Positions 62,858 to 64,000 of a DNA stretch of 64,000 bases are shown piece by piece. Both the position numbers and the translations under genes were made by a program. This stretch comes from OLB11 sp044234005 (GTDB taxonomy: Bacteria; Bacteroidota; Bacteroidia; Chitinophagales; Chitinophagaceae): positions 1-64,000 of the forward strand of contig JBIIJE010000002.1 of assembly GCA_044234005.1 (NCBI GenBank). The letters run 5' to 3'. The first letter of the stretch is position 1, and each line of letters opens with the position of its first letter. The notes below the pieces were generated by a model that had not been told where the DNA came from, did not search any database, and saw nothing but the letters and a program-made list of their open reading frames with translations.

Positions 62858-64000
62858 TAGTTCTGCTCCATATAACTTTCTATAGGCTCGCAAGTGCATA
62901 CCAAATTCCTGTCGCCATGTGTATTATTGACGCGGCTAACTGATGGCCAAAATTTGTTTTCGCGAACCCAAGGCAATGGGAAAGCTGCTTGTTCTCTTGT
63001 ATAATTTCGAGTCCATTCATTTCGAGTAATTACAAACTGAGTGTGAGGCGCATGCTTCAATACATTCGATTTTGCATCAACTTCTCCGTTTACCACCATT
63101 TCAATTTCAGAACGAATGGCTAACATAGCATCGCAAAATCTATCTAACTCAGCTTTGTCTTCGCTCTCAGTTGGTTCAATCATTAAAGTGCCTGCTACAG
63201 GAAATGAAAGAGTAGGTGCATGAAAACCAAAGTCCATCAATCGCTTTGCAACATCTTCAGCTTCTATACCATTATTTTTAAAAGGTCGTAAATCAACAAT
63301 AAATTCGTGAGCACAGGTTCCATTACTGCCCGTATAAAGAATTTTATAAGCAGCTTCTAGACGCGCTTTCATATAGTTCGCATTCAAAATAGCGTACTCT
63401 GTAGCTTTGCGCAAACCCACATTGCCTAGCATTTTTATATACGCATATGAAATTAATAAAATACTCGCACTGCCATAAGGTGCAGCTGAAACTGCATGAA
63501 TAGGATTTTCGCCACCTGTTGCATGCATAACATGGGTTGGCAAAAAGGCTGCTAATTGCGATTTTACACAAATTGGCCCCATGCCTGGACCGCCTCCGCC
63601 ATGCGGAATTGCGAATGTTTTATGCAAATTTAAATGGCAAACATCCGCGCCAATTAAACCAGGACTTGTCAATCCAACTTGTGCATTCATATTGGCTCCA
63701 TCCATATATACTTGTCCTCCATGCGTATGTATAAGATTACAGATTTCTTTGATGGTTTCTTCAAACACACCGTGTGTGGATGGATAGGTAACCATTAATC
63801 CAGCAAGGTTAGTGCTATGCTGTTCCACCTTTGATTGCATATCTGCCATATCAATATTACCCTTGTCATCGCAGGCGACAATCACAATTTTAAATCCGCA
63901 CATGGCTGCACTTGCAGGATTAGTACCATGTGCTGAAATTGGGATAATTATCACATTGCGATGATAGTCGCCACGACTTTCATGATATGCCTTTATAACT
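62854..64000 (-). CDS. gcvP: Glycine dehydrogenase (decarboxylating), C-terminal half
   Basis: The P-protein of the glycine cleavage system. The 5' part lies beyond base 64000; the frame stays open to the edge through YHRNVIIIPISAHGTNPASA. Visible motifs are the PLP lysine in HLNLHKTFAIPHGGGGPG and the C-terminal active-site blocks TLMIEPTESEDKAELDRF and FWPSVSRVNNTHGDRNLVC. It ends 24 residues after the latter, the normal terminus. Confidence 0.96.
   Translation of the reverse strand, partial: VIKAYHESRGDYHRNVIIIPISAHGTNPASAAMCGFKIVIVACDDKGNIDMADMQSKVEQHSTNLAGLMVTYPSTHGVFEETIKEICNLIHTHGGQVYMDGANMNAQVGLTSPGLIGADVCHLNLHKTFAIPHGGGGPGMGPICVKSQLAAFLPTHVMHATGGENPIHAVSAAPYGSASILLISYAYIKMLGNVGLRKATEYAILNANYMKARLEAAYKILYTGSNGTCAHEFIVDLRPFKNNGIEAEDVAKRLMDFGFHAPTLSFPVAGTLMIEPTESEDKAELDRFCDAMLAIRSEIEMVVNGEVDAKSNVLKHAPHTQFVITRNEWTRNYTREQAAFPLPWVRENKFWPSVSRVNNTHGDRNLVCTCEPIESYMEQNY

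Overview
The window reads as a chromosomal segment of a low-GC member of the Bacteroidota, probably near the Chitinophagales/Sphingobacteriales. The evidence is type IX secretion genes (gldE, porU, porV), two secreted proteins with T9SS C-terminal sorting domains, Bacteroidota-specific families (DUF3467, DUF4286, DUF6089, DUF5916, DUF349, THX), promoter elements of the form TTTG-N18/19-TAnnTTTG, and frequent TTG start codons. I see no prophage, CRISPR array, rRNA, tRNA or intact insertion sequence. Most of the window is ordinary housekeeping chromosome.

Layout. 1-1000: end of a small lipoprotein gene and a broken SRPBCC gene. 1.1-4.2 kb: DUF3467, guaA and a periplasmic-binding-fold protein in one + strand run. 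4.3-9.3 kb: an ABC ATPase, the c-di-AMP synthase cdaA, DUF423 with shikimate kinase, a LysM/DPBB cell-wall protein and a GT9 glycosyltransferase. 9.3-13.2 kb: mreB-mreC-mreD with a SET-domain gene fused translationally to the operon end, then a SASA-type esterase lipoprotein. 13.6-17.7 kb: alpha/beta hydrolase, CBS protein, ribosomal protein THX, HU, DUF4286, exonuclease III and a T9SS cargo protein. 17.8-18.1 kb: a structured, probably non-coding RNA locus. 18.1-24.5 kb: amidohydrolase, DUF6089, pfkA, DUF5916 and ispF. 24.6-32.8 kb: the minus-strand block mutY-ssb-gldE-porU-porV. 32.9-37.7 kb: an HU-like protein, a TPR protein, a 29-residue AURKAIP1/COX24-type basic protein, rng, mtgA and asd. 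37.7-47.5 kb: an arginase-fold protein, an M24 aminopeptidase, an ABC permease, TM2, leucine dehydrogenase, DUF349, pgk and an LTXXQ-like protein. 47.7-64 kb: a trans-sulfuration PLP enzyme, an archaemetzincin pseudogene, LRR and DUF4349 proteins, an M28 peptidase, a dipeptide epimerase, feoB, hemW, a BamA/TamA-like barrel, a T9SS cargo protein, a DEAD-box helicase and the 3' half of gcvP.

Themes. Cell-envelope growth and surface secretion are strongly represented: mreBCD, mtgA, the LysM/DPBB protein, T9SS sortase and shuttle, and outer-membrane barrels. Two genes are clearly decayed, each carrying both a nonsense codon and a homopolymer frameshift. The least explained parts are the gene-free gaps at 17.7-18.1, 38.9-39.4 and 42.0-42.4 kb, which hold stem-loops, terminators without an upstream gene, and a small MITE-like repeat. 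I found no clearly new multi-gene system. The best candidates for something undescribed are the 17.8 kb RNA locus and the SET-domain gene coupled to mreBCD.
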